Shown one piece after another: positions 5,490 to 6,410 of a DNA stretch of 6,410 nucleotides. Each line of letters opens with the position of its first letter. Position 1 is the stretch's first letter. The notes below the pieces were generated by a model. It ran no database searches, had not been told where the DNA came from, and saw nothing but the letters and a program-made list of their open reading frames with translations. This DNA is from Chloroflexota bacterium (GTDB lineage Bacteria > Chloroflexota > Limnocylindria > Limnocylindrales > CSP1-4). The translations under genes were made by a program, and so were the position numbers. The DNA lies in assembly GCA_003157175.1 (NCBI GenBank), contig PMIQ01000180.1:1-6410 (forward strand), written 5' to 3'.

Positions 5490-6370
5490 CCCGCTACATC
5501 GATCAGAACCGTGCCTCCTACAGGGTCGAGCCGATCTGCCGGACTCTGGAGATCGCCCCATCTTCCTACTACGCTGCTCGCAGCCGGCCGCCATCTGCCC
5601 GCGCCATCGCGGACGAGAAACTCAAGCCCAAGATCAGCGAGGTCCACCGGGAGAACTTCGCGGTCTATGGCGCCCGCAAGGTCTGGCGCGCCCTGGCTCG
5701 CAAGGGCGAGAGCGTCGGCCGTGACCGGGTCGCTCGACTAATGAGGGGCCTCGGCCTCGTGGGCGCAGTGCGGGAGCGCAGCATCCGGACGACGAAGCCC
5801 GCCGATCTCGCCGCCCGGCCGGCTGACTTGGTCGAGCGGATCTTTGCCGCAGCGGCTCCGAACCGCCTCTGGGTTGCTGATCTCACATACGTCTGGACCA
5901 TCGCCGGCTTCTGCTACACGGCCTTCATCGTCGATGTCTTTTCTCGCCGCATCGTGGGCTGGCGCGTTGCGGCCAGCCTCCGGACCGACCTAGCCCTCGA
6001 TGCCCTCGAGATGGCCATCTTCGCTCGTGGCCACTTCCTGCCGGACCTCATCCACCACAGCGATCGTGGCGTCCAATATCTGGCCATCCGATACACCGAA
6101 CGCCTGGCCGAGGCAGGTGTCGTCAACTCGGTGGGGTCGAAGGGCGACAGCTACGACAACGCCCTCGCCGAGACGGTCAACGGCCTCTACAAGACCGAGC
6201 TGATCCGCCGTCGACGCTCCTGGAGATCCACCGAAGAGGTCGAACTCGCGACCGCCGCCTGGGTCCACTGGTGGAACGAGAGCCGGCTCCATTCCGCCTG
6301 CGGCGACATCCCTCCGGCCGAGTTCGAGGAGTCCTACTATCGCCAACTAGAAGCAACCGTCGCGGCCTAA
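5486..6370 (+). CDS. IS3-family transposase OrfB (DDE catalytic subunit)
   Basis: This 294-residue protein is the catalytic part of the transposase, which cuts and joins DNA at the inverted repeats. The N-terminal region (YRVEPICRTLEIAPSSYY, then VYGARKVWRALARKG and VARLMRGLGLVGAVR) is the HTH_21-type domain of IS3 OrfB proteins. The integrase core follows, with Asp132 (WVADLTYV), Asp193 (HHSDRGVQY) and Glu229 (NALAETVNGLYKTE), that is D-60-D-35-E with Lys236 at +7. All catalytic residues are present and the length is normal. ATG 5486 overlaps the orfA stop, so orfB could be made by re-initiation, while its frame is open further upstream (to 5315), as needed for an OrfAB fusion by -1 frameshift. 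Closest in style to the IS3-group elements common in actinobacteria, but I cannot name the exact element. Confidence 0.95.
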   Translation: MTRYIDQNRASYRVEPICRTLEIAPSSYYAARSRPPSARAIADEKLKPKISEVHRENFAVYGARKVWRALARKGESVGRDRVARLMRGLGLVGAVRERSIRTTKPADLAARPADLVERIFAAAAPNRLWVADLTYVWTIAGFCYTAFIVDVFSRRIVGWRVAASLRTDLALDALEMAIFARGHFLPDLIHHSDRGVQYLAIRYTERLAEAGVVNSVGSKGDSYDNALAETVNGLYKTELIRRRRSWRSTEEVELATAAWVHWWNESRLHSACGDIPPAEFEESYYRQLEATVAA

Positions 6371-6381
6371 TTCAAAGCTCG

Positions 6382-6410
6382 GGAGTCTCCACGATTCCCA
6401 GGGCGGTTCA
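6382..6410 (-). repeat. Right terminal inverted repeat of the IS3-family element
   Basis: It ends CCCAGGGCGGTTCA, the exact complement of the first 14 bases of the left repeat, and 24 of 29 positions pair overall. It is the last sequence in the window, 11 bases after the orfB stop. Confidence 0.95.

Larger units (their letters stand above)
5096..6410 (+). mobile_element. Complete IS3-family insertion sequence, 1315 bp
   Basis: The element is bounded by 29-bp imperfect terminal inverted repeats that begin TG and end CA, as is normal for the IS3 family. It holds overlapping orfA (helix-turn-helix) and orfB (DDE integrase-like catalytic) genes in the usual order, and 1315 bp is normal for the family. 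The integrase core has the D-(60)-D-(35)-E spacing with Lys seven residues after the Glu. Both frames are intact, so the copy may be active. The base triplet left of the element is GTT (5093-5095). The right-hand copy of any target duplication is outside the window, which ends on the last base of the element. Confidence 0.95.

Overview
This window is GC-rich bacterial DNA that combines a housekeeping gene end, a short set of cell-surface polysaccharide genes and a complete insertion sequence. All genes read left to right on the + strand. High GC, strong G/C wobble preference, TAGGTT-type extended -10 elements and a secreted protein built on GYF-ending beta-type repeats suggest a high-GC Gram-positive-type lineage such as Actinomycetota or a Chloroflexota relative. 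The sequence alone does not settle the phylum.

Layout. (1) Positions 1-381 hold the 3' end of carA, the glutaminase subunit of carbamoyl-phosphate synthase. It is not followed by carB. (2) Positions 382-756 are non-coding, with a perfect 14-bp stem hairpin (566-597) that should terminate transcription and a weak candidate -10 element at 641-649. (3) Positions 757-3009 encode a 750-residue exported protein: signal peptide, three tandem repeats of exactly 130 residues, then a D-glucuronyl C5-epimerase C-terminal type domain with its expected catalytic Glu and Tyr residues. (4) Positions 3010-3261 carry a good promoter candidate (TTGACC-17-TAGGTT). (5) Positions 3262-4326 encode a left-handed beta-helix (hexapeptide) acyltransferase with an unassigned C-terminal domain. 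(6) Positions 4326-4973 encode a divergent NodB/CE4-like polysaccharide deacetylase; its start overlaps the previous stop (TGATG). (7) Positions 5096-6410 are a complete IS3-family element of 1315 bp with 29-bp terminal inverted repeats, orfA and orfB. The window stops on the last base of its right inverted repeat.

How the genes could work together: the acyltransferase and deacetylase have no export signals and should act in the cytoplasm on a sugar or lipid-linked intermediate, for example by removing one acyl group and adding another. The epimerase is exported and would convert glucuronate residues to iduronate in a finished polymer outside the membrane. Uronate C5-epimerisation beside N-deacetylation recalls heparosan/heparan-type modification. 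That link is an inference from domain content; no glycosyltransferase is present here to show which polymer is made.

The most notable item is the exported glucuronyl C5-epimerase fused to three equal-length repeats.
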